DNA from: Haematobia irritans
Taxonomy: Eukaryota; Arthropoda; Insecta; Diptera; Muscidae
Assembly: GCF_050003625.1 (NCBI RefSeq)
Contig: NC_134400.1
Location: 58,098,066 to 58,162,065 of the forward strand
DNA length: 64,000 nucleotides
Direction of reading: 5' to 3'
Shown here piece after piece: positions 63,217 to 64,000 of the stretch. A program made the position numbers and the translations under genes. Position 1 is the first letter of the stretch. The number at the start of each line of letters is the position of its first letter. A model generated the notes under the pieces. That model saw only the letters and a program-made list of their open reading frames with translations, made no database searches and was not told the origin of the DNA.

Positions 63217-64000
63217 AAACAAGTATATACGGCCGTATGTTAGGCCAGGCCGATTCTTATGTACCCTCCACCATGGATTGCGTAGAAACTTCTACGAAAG
63301 GCTGTCATCCACAATCGAATTACTTGGGTTGTGGTATCTTAAAACTTCTTAACATCGTTTTCTAAATTGTGAGTTAGTCCATACGTGGTATATATTACAC
63401 AAAAAAGTTATGTATAGTTAAGTCTACAAATAATTACGAATCGATATGGACTTTTGGCACGGTACGTAGAGAGCCAGATTTGAAATATGGGGGTCGCTTA
63501 TATGGGGGCTATATACAATTATGAACTTGATATGGACCAATTTTTGTGTGATTGGAAATCGATTTATCTGAGGGATATATATAACTATAGACCGATATGG
63601 ACCTAGTTAGGCATGGTTGTTAACGACCATATACTAGCACAATGTACCAAATTTAAACTCACTCGGATGAAATTTGTTCCTCCAAGAGGCTCCAAAACCA
63701 AATCTCGGGATCGGTTTATATGGGGCTATATATGATTATGGACAGATATGGACCACTTTTGGCATGGTTGTTAAATATCATATACGATCACCACGTACCA
63801 AATTTCAAGCAGATCGGATGAATTTTGCTTCTCCAAAAGGCACCGGAGGTCAAGTCTGGGGATCAGTTTATATGTGAGCTATATATAATTATGGGCTGAT
63901 AGGAACTAATTCCTGCATGGTTGTTGTATACCATATACTAACATCACGTACCAAATTTCAACCGAATGGGAAGAATTTTGCTCTTCCAAGGGGCTCTGGA
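63217..64000 (+). mobile_element. Helentron-like element, subfamily A, 5' part (runs off the window)
   Basis: Starts AACAAGTATATACGGCCG, degraded GGCCAGGCCGATTC hairpin, CCACCATGGATTGCGTAGAA, then tandem units to the window end. Closely parallels 43662-44420 in the same orientation. Confidence 0.65.

Overview
The window is eukaryotic and looks like a repeat-rich higher-fly genome, most likely a calyptrate (muscid-like) dipteran. The basis is one well-preserved host gene, a dipteran-type octopamine/tyramine receptor, embedded in AT-rich DNA dominated by insect-type transposable elements. I cannot name the species from the sequence alone. There are no prokaryotic operons, rRNA genes, CRISPR arrays or bona fide tRNA genes.

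Layout: 0-3.3 kb, a 5'-truncated non-LTR reverse transcriptase fragment (minus) joined to two copies of a helentron-like repeat (HINE; family assignment is inference). 3.3-8.4 kb, AT-rich intergenic DNA with a 1.4-kb terminal-inverted-repeat element. 8.4-15.9 kb, a three-layer nest: a HINE interrupted by a Penelope-like element (GIY-YIG nuclease), with a 4.5-kb LOA/I-like non-LTR element (ORF1, endonuclease, RT, RNase H) inserted at its edge with a 12-bp target duplication. 16.4-19.8 kb, another HINE carrying a 232-bp Tc1-like MITE and a repeat with two divergent Pol III-type promoters. 20.5-27.4 kb, more HINEs, retroelement debris and further copies of the divergent-promoter element. 28.2-30.2 kb, the receptor gene, with an intronless coding exon, a likely 5'UTR splice acceptor, several upstream ATGs and a poly(A) signal. 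31.4-33.2 kb, a hAT-like MITE with an exact 8-bp target duplication. 34.1-35.1 kb and 49.5-50.5 kb, two near-identical internally deleted mariner copies. 37.9-38.4 kb, a piggyBac-like MITE (TTAA). 39.6-48.25 kb, a decayed BEL/Pao element (minus) split by a HINE. 51.3-61.6 kb, a HINE interrupted inside its own (TA)n tract by an apparently complete gypsy/errantivirus-type LTR element (gag, pol, env; LTRs differing at one position) and separately by a decayed DD37E-type transposon. 61.6-64 kb, more HINE copies.

The nesting allows a relative chronology: HINEs are both targets and invaders, and two insertions have pre-insertion paralogues elsewhere in this same window. The most unusual items are (1) a dispersed element with two divergent tRNA-like Pol III promoters at a conserved 127-bp spacing, (2) the nearly identical-LTR errantivirus, whose only LTR-LTR difference falls in the AATAAA poly(A) hexamer, and (3) 153-bp (51-codon) HINE tandem units that stay open on both strands and create false protein predictions.
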